A stretch of DNA of 64,000 bases from Tetrastigma voinierianum (taxonomy: Eukaryota > Streptophyta > Magnoliopsida > Vitales > Vitaceae): contig JAEQBH010005432.1 in the NCBI GenBank assembly GCA_016808115.1, positions 62,001 to 126,000 on the forward strand. The letters are read 5' to 3'. Numbering within the stretch: position 1 is the stretch's first letter; each line of letters starts with the position of its first letter. A program made the position numbers and the translations under genes. Shown piece by piece: positions 39,081 to 50,384 of the stretch. The notes under the pieces are model-generated. The model made no database searches. It was given only the letters and a program-made list of their open reading frames with translations, and was not told the origin of the DNA.

Positions 39081-39889
39081 TGATGAGTGACCAAAAACAC
39101 TCATTATAAACTCGGGATTTAGCGAGATTTGGGATTAGTTTCATATATATATATGACCTTGTTTTGATTACTTTTCAAATATTTAGTTTTATTGGGTTTT
39201 TGTAGGAAAAATAATGAAAAAAATGCTGGAAATTGAGACTTACAGGAGTCCTGGAGAAGATTGGTGTAGAAATTAGCCCAACGTCGCGACACCCTAACGT
39301 CGCGACATTGCAGGAAAGACTCAACAAACCTTATCTTGTGAAGAAGCTATAAAAGGAAGGGGAGAATCCAATTTTGGGGATTCGAAAATCATTTGCAGTG
39401 CTAGGGTTTGAGGAACTTGGATCTGGACAGAGGAAAGAACTGGAAGGCCAATCTTAGAGAGAGAGACTTGAAGAATCCTGGAGACCAGCATTCCTTCGAT
39501 CTTTGAAGTTTTCTCTATCTTTGTTATTATGTCTTGCTTTTCTTTTGTAATGGAACAAAACATCATGAGGTTCTAATTTCATGGTTTAGGGCGTTGGTAG
39601 TGATTTGGACATGAATACTATGTTAAAGTGTTGACCTTTCATAATTCCCATTACCATGTATATTTGTTTTATCATTAACTCATGCTTAGTTGAGTCAACT
39701 TATTAATTTAGATCCAATCTTAATATGTGAGTGGTTCTTTGTAAGATTTGAGAAGTGAATGAAGAATTAAACATAGGTGGCTTGACCTAATAAACTTGGT
39801 AATATAGGATTATCAATGATTGGGAGGGGCTTCTACGGAGTTCTTTGCACTCTATACCTTTAATGCTTGGGGTTGAGCCAAGGAGCAAG

Positions 39890-42060
39890 TGTAAAGACCA
39901 ATTTAAATGCTGCTCTGAAAATATGGCCAAAGGGGTAGATGTGGTAAATATAAAAACTAATTTGAGAAACAAAGTAGTGCTTCTTGAAATGAAAAATATT
40001 GCAGCACTTAACCCCTTTCCGCAAGTGCCACAGTTATTAAATGTCCAGTGGACACCTGGAGGTGGATATTCGTGCCCACAGAGTTGGAAGTTCCTCTCTA
40101 GTGAATTTGATCACCCCAGATTACAAGGGCTCTTCACTATTTAGAGCGATCAAATAGGATGTGGAATATCCAATTTAATTGAAACAAAACGATTTAAAAA
40201 CTAATCCCCAAAAATCTACCAAATAAGCAACTACTAAATTCTAAGGTATGAGAGTCACTAGGGATGGGGATAATTATTTCTAAAGCAGTTTGCATTTCCT
40301 TGAAAGTGCAACATTTGTAAGTTATTCTAGATTTGTCCAAGAGCAATGTGTATAGTGGATTTCTCCATATAATACATTTCAACATCCCCAACACACCATA
40401 TTCCTTTTAGGGACAGAAATGGGTCTAATAACTACTTGTAAAATTTAGCACTCTTTAAGATTTGATTGTTTCTTCTTTTCAATACTTCACAACCATTTCT
40501 TAGACTGAATAATTCTTTGCCCCATGGACAGGATAATGCAAGCCTCTCCAATGTAATTGGTATCTGGGTCCTTCAAATCTAATAAAATTTTCTATCTCCT
40601 TGATTAGATCTTTGCTAACACGGATCAAGATCCTTTCATTAGACTCAAGGAGAAAACCTCCTGGATTAACTAAATTGATACATCATCTAATTCTAATCCT
40701 CACACCATGAGTAAATTGAGCTTTATCTATCAAAGTAATTTTTCAGAGTTCATTAGTTCCAAGATATTAGTCTAACATACCCTAAGTTACCGCTCTTACT
40801 TTAGGAATCTCCATCTCGTGTCACCGAGGGCCTCCTGAAATCAGTGCTAAGATACACTGGGGTATAAGCTACTAATATTCCAAATACTCATTATACGAAC
40901 AGATTTCACTATAAATTCGCATTCAAACCTACAAAATAACTGAGAAACTGCAAATCTGAATGTTCAACAATTAATCCCCAACCCTAGAAGGCGGTTTAAT
41001 GTTCCATTACTGGATTCCAATAATCACCAATCAAACAAAAGTAAGAAAATGAAGAAAGAAATCAAGAGACAAGAGAAAACTGCATTTGAGCTTAAATCTT
41101 TGCCTCAATAAAGAAATAAATTGAATATCCGAGCACAAAGACCAAATCCCTTCAATAGAAATAAAATCAGCTCTAAAACTACTCTAAGATCTATTAAAAA
41201 TAAAATTTGGCAAGAAAAAAAAACCAAGAAAATGGCGCTTTAGAGAGAGAAACCCATGAGAGAGAGAGAAAATCCGCATTTTTAGCTTCAATCTTTGTCT
41301 CGAACCTTAGTGAAATCTGGAATCTTGTTATACAAAGACCAAATCTTCACAGAAATAAAAATCAACAAAACTACTCTAAAATCTAAAACAAATCAAAATT
41401 TGCAGAAAAACTGGAAAAATGGGCAGTCTAGAGAGAGAAACCCCATGAGAGAGGCTCTCCAATCTTCCCACCGCCCTATTTACCTAGAAAACGAGTATAT
41501 ATATGGTCCTAGGGTGAAATGGGCTTGAAAATAGGTCAAAATATCACTTTTCGGCCTTTTTTAGGTTTCTCGTGAGCGCTTGGTCAGAAACAAAGAACCG
41601 ATCTCCATGAAATTTTTAGGTCGCGACACAATTTCCTGGTCGCGACCAAGTTTTCTGGTCGGGACACAATTTCCTGGTCGCGACCAAGTTTCTGGACAGC
41701 AACTGGTTTTTCTTCTCCAACTTGTCGGAGCCATAACTTCTTCGTTTTAACTCGGATTTGAGCGCAGTACTCAAGTGAAAGATCTTTGAATGTAGAATGC
41801 AACCATGAGGGAATTTGAACCATTTGTTGTTCCATATGGTACAGAAAAAATTCATCTTTCCAGTGGCATTATGATACTTTCTGGCTGACTTTTCTTTGAA
41901 AATATATTGCTCATTTCTTTTCCAAATCACTTGCTTTCATCAATAACTCGCAAAACCAAGTTGAGAGGAAATTTTATGAGTTTTACATGAATATGAATAT
42001 AAAATGCACAAAATAACATGTGAAATGAACTCAAAACATAGATGAGTTTTGCACTCATCA
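39890..42060 (-). mobile_element. Solo LTR-like insertion in the Athila LTR
   Basis: Exact duplications GCAAG lie at 39885-39889 and 42061-42065. Ends are TGTAAAGACC and GCACTCATCA. On the minus strand it begins TGATGAGTGCAAAACTCATC and has a TATATATA box near 41497. It contains an imperfect duplication (about 41085-41275 and 41280-41455) and four TCGCGA/TCGGGA motifs at 41617-41690. There is no coding region. Orientation is inferred from the TATA-like box. Confidence 0.75.
41611..41695. repeat. GGTCGCGACCAAGTTT short repeat
   Basis: GGTCGCGACACAATTTCCT and GGTCGCGACCAAGTTTTCT alternate, four units of about 18-20 bases. GGTCGCGACC is a perfect 10-base palindrome. Confidence 0.8.
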
Positions 42061-42503
42061 GCAAGAAACCTAGTGATAAAGGAAGGTGAAATGACCTTGA
42101 GAAAAGCTTTAATTACATTAGATAAGAGCTGCCTTGGAGAACATTATATTAGATAATGGAATGGAATCATAGCACTACATAGTAGAATTGTCCAACAACA
42201 CCAACACCCTAACCCTTTCTACAACTTTTGATCACTTTTACACCTGAAGCGCACGGTTACATTAGTAGTAATTTAAATCTAGTTTTACTTCCGCTTAGCC
42301 ATCACAATTGCTAGTTTAAATATTAAAGAAGTATTATAATTTTGGTACTTAGCATATTACGATTAAGGTTTTCCCTGTGGATCGATATCCATACTTAGGT
42401 ACACTTTATTACTTGACAAGCATATACTTGCGCGATTAGGCAAATTGCACTTCTTATTACATATCCACAAAAACACAATCACGTAAGCGCTTATCAAGTT
42501 TTT

Positions 42504-42520
42504 TGGCACCGTTGACTGGG
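42504..42520 (+). promoter_or_regulatory. Athila primer binding site (tRNA-Asp type)
   Basis: TGGCACCGTTGACTGGG matches the tRNA-Asp complement TGGCGCCGTTGCCGGGG with three or four changes, preceded by the usual ATCAAGTTTT. Confidence 0.8.
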
Positions 42521-42771
42521 AATTTCTATTTATTCGTGGTGTTTATGCTAATATCAATACTAAGTACTTCTTTGGTACTTCAGACATTTGTTTTGATTTA
42601 GTTTTTGATACTTTTTTTTTCTTTGTTTTGTGAAGAACTTGTGCACGTTAGGGTTGTATGCGATGAGAGTCTATCAAAATCTTATTCCTTGGATCCTTAA
42701 ATCGAGAGAACTTTGAAAGAATTCTAAGGGACAAGAGAGAGAAGTGTACTTAGAATGGAACAAATCTACTC

Positions 42772-44260
42772 ATGGGACCGATGGAAGAAAATAGAGACGA
42801 CGATGTTGGTTCGACTAGAGGGGGTAGTATACATCCTGATGCAGCAAATATGGATACTATGTTGTCACCTATCAAAGATTATGGTCGCCCATCCGCAGTT
42901 ACTCCACCCGTGATTAGGAGACCAGCAATACAAGCGAACAACTTCAAGCTCAAGTCCATCACTCTCCAGTTACTGCAAGGAATTCAATTCCACGGGCTCG
43001 CACATGAGGATCCGAATGCTCATATCCTAAATATTTTGGAGGTGTGTGATACATTGAAATATAATGGGGTGAGCGATGATGCTATTTGACTTAGATTGTT
43101 CCCATTCTCATTGAAAGAGAAAGCCAAGCATTGGCTAATTTCAGAACCGCCAGATTCAATAACATCAAGGGATGACTTATTGAACAAATTTCTGGCTAGA
43201 TTCTTTCCACCAACAAAAGCAGCAAAGTTGAGAATTGACATCAGTAGCTTTTATAAATATGAAGGAGAGTCATTCAGTTGAGATTCAAAGATTTGTTGAG
43301 AAAATGCCCTCGCCATAGTTTCACCAACGTGATGCGAGCCAGTCCATCATTTCTGGCTGTGCTGGTTCGAGTCATCCCACTCAGGATCGTTATCGATGCT
43401 TCTAACGGAGGAGCGATTATGGGAAGAATGAAGTGGAGGCTTATCAAATTCTTGAGAACATATCTTGAATGATTGTCAATGGCCACCGAGAGAGTAAAGA
43501 CCGAAGAGTCTAAATTAGTGCCCAATTTAGACATGTTCACAAACTTATTTGCTCAAGTGTCTACACTCTCAAAGCAACTACAAGCTTCTCAACAATTAGG
43601 TTCTCAATTACCTATGCATAAAGTTGAAGAAAGCCCACTTGCATGAGAGCAATGCCATGGACCTTATCCCACCTCTCAGTGCCTAATGATGAATACCATG
43701 GGAGATTTAACTGTTGAACAAGCTCAATATATGGTGAAGTTCCCTCAAAATCATAACTTCAACCCACATGGTCAAAGTTATAATCCGGGGTGGAAGAACC
43801 ATCCTAACTTTCCATGGAAAAATCAAAATGCGGGTAATCCTATGAAGCAAGCCAAAACTCTCCAACCACCTCGAGAGAAAAAGTCGAGTCTAGATCTGAA
43901 AATGGAACAGTTAGATGATATGCATATGAATATGATGAGTCACATGATAAGTTCGAGAATGAGACTAGGATGTCACTGAACAATCAAGCAGCTCAGCTAC
44001 AAAATTTGGAGGTCCAAATGGGCCAAATGACTTCGTTATTGAGCGAGAGGCAACACGGAAATCTACCTAGTACTTCAGAGGTCAACCCAAGGAGAGAAGG
44101 AAAGGATCACTGCAAAGTTGTAACTTTTAGGAGTGGTAAGACTCTGGAACAGTCAGTTGAGGCCCAAGAAAAGGATGAAAACCCAACAGGAAGTGAGAAA
44201 AGCAGTGTCGAGGTGGCTGAAGATGCTGAAAAGTTAGTAAAGAAAGCAAATTTCGCATAA
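42772..44260 (+). pseudogene. Athila gag remnant
   Basis: This is the capsid-forming protein. The first frame carries FHGLAHEDPNAHILNILEVC (about 42990-43050), then a stop at 43087, then PFSLKEKAKHWL and LLNKFLARFFP in the same frame. A frameshift near 43278 leads to RFKDLLRKCP, and another to the C-terminal half with MGDLTVEQAQYMVKF and a tract rich in Asn, Pro and His. The last frame ends at 44260. The motif order and the DPNAHI and FLARFFP signatures are those of Athila gag. A gag zinc knuckle is not obvious. Confidence 0.8.
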
Positions 44261-44529
44261 TACCCGTAGAAAGTTGAAGCTAGAAACCTATGTATGACGA
44301 AGCTTATTAACCTGCATCCACGTAGACCGAGAAAGAACATATTGATAAATGCTTGATTGTGTTCATGATATCTTTCAAAAAGCTTCACATCAACATCCCA
44401 TTTGTTGAAGCACTTAAGCAAATGTCGGGATACGTGAAATTCATGAAAGACATCTTGTCTAAGAAAAGGAAGTTAGGAGACCATGAGACTAACGTCCATT
44501 AAGAATGTAAAGGCTATATCAAGAAAAGA

Positions 44530-44915
44530 AGTCGCCCCTTGGGCTTGAAAGATCCATGTAGCTTCACAATCCCATGTGCTATTGGGAATGCAATATTTGA
44601 AATAGCCCTGTGTGATCTAGGTGCGAGCATTAATCTTATGTCGTGGTCGATCTTTAAGAAACTAAAATTGGGAGAAGCATCATCCGACTACGCCTCACTT
44701 TGCGCTATATATATATGCAGATCGGTCATTAACTCCATCTGCATGTTATCATAGAGGATGGGAAAGAATAAAGTGGATAACAACTTATCTTTCCCGCAGA
44801 TTTCATCATTCTAGACATGCAAGAAGATAAAGAGGTCCCAATCATCCTTGGAAAACCATTCTTAGCCATGGGAAGGGCAATGATTATGTGACAGTGGTGA
44901 ACTCAAGTTGAGAGT
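44530..44915 (+). pseudogene. Athila aspartic protease remnant
   Basis: It would cleave the polyprotein. It shows DPCSFTIPCAIGN, then the active loop LCDLGASINLM at 44608-44640 (D-L-G is the usual form in this clade), then SIFKKL. A frameshift and stop follow near 44700, and the second half appears in another frame as PADFIILDMQEDKEVPIILGKPFLA (about 44797-44871). Catalytic Asp is kept, the frame is not. Confidence 0.8.
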
Positions 44916-45038
44916 TCAAGAAGAGGGAAGTGACATTCAATGTTTTCACGCCAAAGCATCCACATGATACTACAGTTGCTTCCGAAAGTGGATATGTGCT
45001 AGGATTATAATGTTCAGCCACTGGTTCCTTCATAACCA

Positions 45039-46199
45039 TTGGAGACTAGCCTGACTCATGATGACCCTTCCTCTTATGAAGATGAGACAGTTCAGGAGTA
45101 TGTAAAATGGATGGATTCTTTCGACCCCAATAGAAGAAAGTACTTTGAATCTTTGGGAGCTAGCCCAAGCCTATTGACTCCCTCTATTGAGAAGCCCCGT
45201 ATTATGGAAGAGAAGCAACTCCCCAATCATTTGAGATACGCTTATCTTGGGGAGGAATCTACACTACTAGCTATCATTTCATCCTCCCTCTCTAACATGG
45301 AGGAGGAGAAACTGTTGCATATCCTTAAGGAGCATAAGGAAGTGATTAGATGGTCCCTAGCTGATATAAAGGGGATCATGCCATCTATGTGTATGCACAG
45401 GATATTATTGGAGGAAGATAGCAAGCCGATAGTGGATGCCCAGAGACGTTTAAATCCTTCAATGAAAGAGGTAGTTCGAAAGGAGGTACTTAAGCGGTTA
45501 GATGCGAGAGTGATATACTTTGACAATTCATGGGTGAGCCCTGTTCAGGTGGTGCCCAAGAAATGAGGAACTACAGTGATAATAAATGAGAAAAATGAAC
45601 TACTCCCGATCAGAATAGTTATAGGATGGATAATTTGTATTGACTACCGGAGGTTGAACAAAGTGACCAGAAAGGACCATTTTCCACTTCCATTTATTGA
45701 TCAAATGTTAGATCAACTTAAGGTGAATGAGTACTTCTGCTTTCTGGATGGATACTCGGGATACAATCATATCACCATTGCTCCGAAAGATTAGGAGAAG
45801 ACCACCTTCACATGCCCTTATGGCACTTTCACTTTCCAGAGAATGCCATTTGGGCTGTGTAACGCTCCAGGAACCTTTCAAAGATGTATGATGGCAATAT
45901 TTTCGGACATGGTCGAAAAATCCATTGAAGTTTTCATGGATGATTTCTCAGTGATTAGGTCTACATTTGATGATCGCCTCCATAATATGACATTGGTACT
46001 TAAAAGGTGCATGGAAACCAATTTAGTTTTAAATTGGGAAAAGTGCCACTTTATGGTGAGAGAAGGCATAGTATTGGGGCATCACGTATCTGGAAGAGGA
46101 ATTGAGGTTCAGCGAGCCAAGATTGAGATCATAGAGAAATTGCCCCCTCCCACATCAATAAAGGGAGTACGTAGTTTTGGCCATGCAAAGTTTTTATAG
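45039..46199 (+). pseudogene. Athila reverse transcriptase remnant
   Basis: In a single frame with stops at 45564 and 45792 it shows LLEEDSKPIVDAQRRLNP, SWVSPVQVVPKK, CIDYRRLNKVTRKDHFPLP, FLDGYSGYNHI, MPFGLCNAPGTFQRCM and the catalytic FMDDFSV (about 45931). The connection LNWEKCHFMVREGIVLGH follows. Only the two stops and the terminal break disable it, so it is the best-preserved RT in the window. The frame is lost between 46199 and 46295. Confidence 0.9.
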
Positions 46200-46289
46200 A
46201 TTCGCCTATCCAAGATTTCTCTCCAAAGTTTCAAAACCTCGCTCTTAATCCTTCTCTTATGCAAGGTGTCTGAAACAATGAGCCATGCA

Positions 46290-46744
46290 TGAATGCTTTT
46301 GAGTTGCTGAAAAAGAAGTTAACCACGGCCCCTATAGTAGTCGCTCTAGATTGGAATCTTCCATTTGAACTTATGTGCAATGCAAGGGACTTTCAGTCAA
46401 ATGCTTTTAGGCCGTGAGAAAAGAAAGTATTCTATGCCACCATTATGCCAACAAACGCTGGAATGATGCGTAACTAAATTATGCCACAACAGAGAACAAA
46501 TTGTTAGCTCTTGTGTTTGCCTTTGATAAATTCAGACCTTATCTACAGGTGTTGTTATTGCGTCACAGATCATTCCACAATCAAATACTTGATGGCTAAG
46601 AAAGATGCAAAACCTAGACTTATTCGGTGGGTGCTCCTATTTTAAGAATTTTATGTGGAGATTCGAGATATGAAGGGTTCAGAAAATATGGTAAATGATC
46701 ATCCGCCAAGACCTGAAACCTAAACAGCGCGCGTAAAACATCAT
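46290..46744 (+). pseudogene. Athila RNase H remnant
   Basis: The frame reads LLKKKLTTAPIVVALDWNLPFELMCNARDF; the expected first catalytic Asp of the CDASDF motif is Asn (CNARDF). A broken middle part follows, then TDHSTIKYLMAKKDAKPRLIRW and IRDMKGSENMVNDH, the end of the domain. Several stops. Confidence 0.8.
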
Positions 46745-48014
46745 TTGCAAATTGATGACACGTTCCCAGATGAGCAGATACTAGCTTTGTCACATGCTGA
46801 AACATCCCCATGGTTTGCCGACATAGCCAATTATCTTTATGCCGGTATTCTTCCATCTTACTTCACATTTCAACAAAAGAAGAGATTCTTTGTAGAAGTG
46901 AAGCGCTATTTCTGGGAAGACCCAATCCTCTTTAAGCAGTGTGTCGATCAGATTATTCGAAGGTGTGTGCCTAAAAGTGAAGTGAGTGAGATACTGACGC
47001 ACTGCCACTCTTTAGAGTGTGGGGGCCATTTCAATGGACAGAGAACAACAACCAAGGTACTACAATCGGGTTTTTATTGGCCATCGATATTCAAAGATGC
47101 ACACTTGTTTGCAAAGTCCTATGATCGATGTCAAAGGACTAGGAACATTGGACTACTAAATGAAATGCCATTGACGAATATTCTAGAGGTAGAACTTTTT
47201 GATGTCTGGGGCATTGACTTTATGGGTATGTTTCCATCGTCCTATGGGAATAAGTACATACTTTTGGCAGTGGACTACATGTCCAAGTGGGTGGAAGCCA
47301 TTCCAACCATTACTTGTGATGCCAAAGTGGTACTGTGTTTCATCAGGAGTAACATCTTTTCAAGGTTCGGAACTCCTAGAGCGGTAATCAGCGATGAAGG
47401 CTCCCATTTCTATAACAAGTTGTTTGCATCACTCCTGGCCAAATATGGGGTGAAGCATCAGGTGTCACTTGCATACCACCCCCAAAGCAATAGGCAAGCT
47501 AAGGTGTCGAATAGGAGATCAAGAAATCTTTTTAGAAAGACAAGAATGTGACGAGGAAAGATCAAGCAAAGAAATTGATGACAATTTATAAAGCTTATCA
47601 ACAAATTTGAGACCCTCGAATGCTGTCCCCAGACTGAATCGTTTCACGGTAAGGCATGCCACTCACCTAGAACTGTGAGCACGTAAAGCATACTAGGCAA
47701 CTATAATGCCGAATACACCAAATAGTTCGAAAAGAGGATGCTCCAATTGAATGAACTGGATGAACTCAAAGTACACGCATATGATGTACTCGTTGATCTA
47801 TAAGGAGAAGACTATGCATGACAAGCACATAATGCATAATGAGGGAAAACCGGGACAACAAGTATTACTATTCACCCAAGTTTTCCCATACAGTAGTGTC
47901 AAGCTAATGCATCCTAAGAGAGGTCGATTCAAGGTGAATGGGCAAGAAGTGAAGATTTATATTAGCGGTCAATTCGAGAAGCATAAGTCCACCACAAGTT
48001 TGAAGCCAACATAA
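46745..48014 (+). pseudogene. Athila integrase remnant
   Basis: The 268-codon open part holds the zinc-binding region (HCHSLECGGHF then KSYDRCQR, where the first Cys of the usual KSCDRCQR is Tyr), then the catalytic core: VWGIDFMG (Asp), VISDEGSHF (Asp) and AYHPQSNRQAKVSNR, in which the usual Glu of QAEVSN is Lys. The C-terminal domain follows after stops: KEKTMHDKHI and VFPYSSVKLMHPKRGRFKVNGQ up to 48014. Both a zinc ligand and the catalytic Glu are lost, so it could not integrate DNA. Confidence 0.9.
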
Positions 48015-49108
48015 GCAATGCTCAGGATCATGTAATTTTATTGGCCAAATGTTGTTTGTGGTTAGGCACTGAGTTAGGAGACATTGTTCTGGTCGAGCTT
48101 AAAGATGTTATAAACAGCACTACTTGGGAGGCAAACCTGCTTTTTAAATTATTTCTGGGTCATCGCTTTTTCTTGCTTTTAATTTTAGGTTTGATTTTTC
48201 TTGTTTTAATTTTGATGTATTTGTGTTACAGGTTTCGAGGTTTTGAGGTTGTCGTGGCGAAGGAGAGATAGCATGGAAAGCTTTGTGCAAGCTTTGGGAG
48301 GAGTAGAGCTGAATGCAAGGAGTTTTCTATACTTAGAACAAGTTTTTAAAAATTTCCTAGTTGCTGGTCTCGGGAATGTCCAACGTCGAGACGTTGAAAA
48401 TATACCTCTCTACAACGTCGCGACATTGGATTCCAACGTCGCGACATTGAAATAATACCTCTCGGGAACGTCACGATGTTGAAAATCAAGCCTCTCTGTA
48501 ACGTCACGACGTTGGCCCAAATGTCACGAAGTTGCAAATAAAACTCTCGAGAACGTCACGACGTTAGCCCAAACATCGCGACGTTGCAAATAAAACTCTT
48601 AGGAACGTCGCGACGTTGCCCTGTTATTATGAACATAAGCGTTCATAATCTCACCTCCGTCACTTCGAAAACCTTAATGTGCTCTCAACTTTTTGCAAGT
48701 ACTCCGGCCAAATCCCGTCCAAAGCTCATCCCAGCCATCCCTAGAAGCCTCTAAAGCCCTAGGCACGTTCTAGCTCCGTAAACCCCAGGTCCACGGTCAT
48801 TTGGAGACCTCTCTTCAAGGTTAATTTTTCGCCTGGGCTTCAGGTCTCGACCGCCCTACTACCTCTGCTTTCTCTGGGTTGTTTGTGTCCCAGGTACCCT
48901 AGGGCCGGGTTAGTTCTGGCCACATTTGTCTTCCATCAAGAATTCACCATCCCAATTTAGTGACCGCTAAGGTTTGTTAGTTGGCCCGAGTGAGTTTTCT
49001 GGCTTCTCGTGGGTATTTCGTAGAGTGCACACCACTCAAGGGCTGAAGCCCCACTAGAGTTCCTTTCGCCTTTAAGTTCATCCAATAGTGATCCCTAACC
49101 CGTGCCTA
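48015..49108 (+). other. Athila post-integrase non-coding region
   Basis: It begins with the conserved phrase ACTTGGGAGGCAAACCTGC (about 48121), usual after Athila pol. It contains the CGTCGCGACG array (48375-48620) and a C+T-rich part with exon-like composition. No coding frame recognised. Confidence 0.6.
48375..48620. repeat. AACGTCGCGACGTTG palindromic array
   Basis: About nine copies of AACGTCGCGACGTTG variants at spacings of roughly 20-45 bases, joined by ATAAAACTCTnnGG. The last copy contains a perfect 14-base palindrome, AACGTCGCGACGTT. C-to-T type changes (CGTCACGACG, CGTCGCGACA) are common. Confidence 0.85.
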
Positions 49109-49190
49109 ATGTCGAGCAAAAAGCGAAAAATGAGCTCGAAAAGTAGCCAGGCCAGTGAAGAACCCTCTCCGAGTTACGATCACAATAAAT
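49109..49190 (+). pseudogene. Start of Athila env-like ORF, truncated
   Basis: ATG at 49109 opens 27 codons starting MSSKKRKMSSKSSQASEE, a Lys- and Ser-rich beginning like that of Athila ORF2 or env-like genes after pol. It stops at a TAG near 49190, where foreign sequence begins. The protein's role is unknown in plants. Confidence 0.5.
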
Positions 49191-50384
49191 AGTTTTGTGT
49201 GGACAACCCTTCGATATAATTTAGTGGACATACTCCAATAATTATTTGTGGACCACCCTCCGATATAATTTATTGGACATGCTCTGATATATATTTGTGG
49301 ACAACCCTCCGATATAATTTCTCCAAAAACCATGTCATGCACTCACACCTAATACTCTACAATGTCCCCATACATATGAAATGCAAAATGCCATTTTCAT
49401 TCCAATTCATGTTAATATATCATATACGCATATTACATAATTTATGCACAGTCAACAAGTTATTCATTTTTTTAGCAACAACACACAAAAACAGCACACA
49501 TGGACTTATAATAGTCCGCAATACCCTGTGGATCAGCCAAACAACCTAAAAAAATCAGCTCCGACTACTCGAAAACAGTCCGATAATTAACTCGACTTTC
49601 CAACAACCTCCCAAGAATCCCACCTGGATCGTCCGAAATAGCTCTCAAAATTCCAAAAGATTCACCCCAAAATTTTAGGATCGAACTGCACGCCGTTCTC
49701 GACCCCCGTACAATTCCAATGCCATTTGAATGGCTTTTGGACCAAAAATAAATCAAGTAAGAGAAAAACCCCTACCTCTCAAAGCTTGAAGGAAATCCTA
49801 TATTTTGGTCTCTATACAAAGCCCTCGTCGCGTGGACGAACTTTGCCTCTTGCTCTAACGAGAAACAACGGTCCGATAGCCAAAAATTCTAGAGAGAATG
49901 TGGAGCTTCTCTCTCCTCCTTCTTCTTCTCTCTCTTTTCCTTTTCCCTCGATTTCCTCTCCCCCCACCGAATTGTTTGGTCTAACAAGTCAAGTAGAGTG
50001 TCCTCTCTTACCACGTGTCACCCTCTCATTGGCTCTCTTAGATTTCCCTTATCCTCTTATCCATATCTTTGGATTTTCACCCTCTCAAGTAGTAACACAT
50101 GTCCACATGGGTCCTAATTTAGACCTTGTCTGACTTCAGACTTCACGGATACATGGCCCATATGAGCCACCAACATGTGCCATGTCAACTCTACTCCTCG
50201 CGCCTCAAAATTAATAAATCTCGACCATCTCGACCAACTAAATTCGACGGGGTAATTAGATTTCGTGAGACGATTCCAATGGTGAAGCCCATTTCGTCAT
50301 CCGAGATCTAGAAAAATTCCAGATTTTTACTGAAATTATTGTTTTACCCTTTTTCATAAAAATTGAATTTTCTCAGGTTTTACA
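49191..50384 (-). repeat. 5' half of the reverse LTR interrupted by Athila
   Basis: It ends TTTTCTCAGGTTTTACA, the reverse of TGTAAAACCTGAG, at the viral junction CTAAT (50385-50389). It carries a three-unit tandem GGACAACCCTCCGATATAATTT block (49195-49325) and a reverse splice-donor-like CCCTACCTCTC at about 49769, 610 bases from its start. With 38825-39080 it makes one LTR, but its middle (about 0.8-0.9 kb by comparison with D3) is missing. Confidence 0.7.

Larger units (their letters stand above)
39081..42496 (+). repeat. Athila 5' LTR, interrupted
   Basis: It starts TGATGAGTGACC and ends GCGCTTATCA just before the primer site. Removing 39890-42060 and one duplication leaves about 1.24 kb. 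TATAAAAG at 39348-39355 is a likely core promoter. Two AACGTCGCGACA motifs lie at about 39270-39310. The tail TTTTCCCTGTGGATCGATATCC is a typical Athila LTR/leader phrase. Confidence 0.8.
39081..49190 (+). mobile_element. Athila-type Ty3/gypsy retrotransposon, 3' end deleted
   Basis: It starts with an LTR (TGATGAGTG) and has a tRNA-Asp-like primer site, then gag, protease, RT, RNase H and integrase in Ty3/gypsy order. After the integrase comes a long non-coding stretch and the first codons of the env-like ORF typical of Athila. No 3' LTR is visible: at about 49190 sequence switches to the missing half of the interrupted reverse LTR. All coding parts contain stops or frameshifts. Confidence 0.85.

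Noticed and set aside
47600..49190. 3' LTR of the Athila element
   Set aside because: No second copy of the TGATGAGTGACC start or of the LTR tail was found after the integrase.
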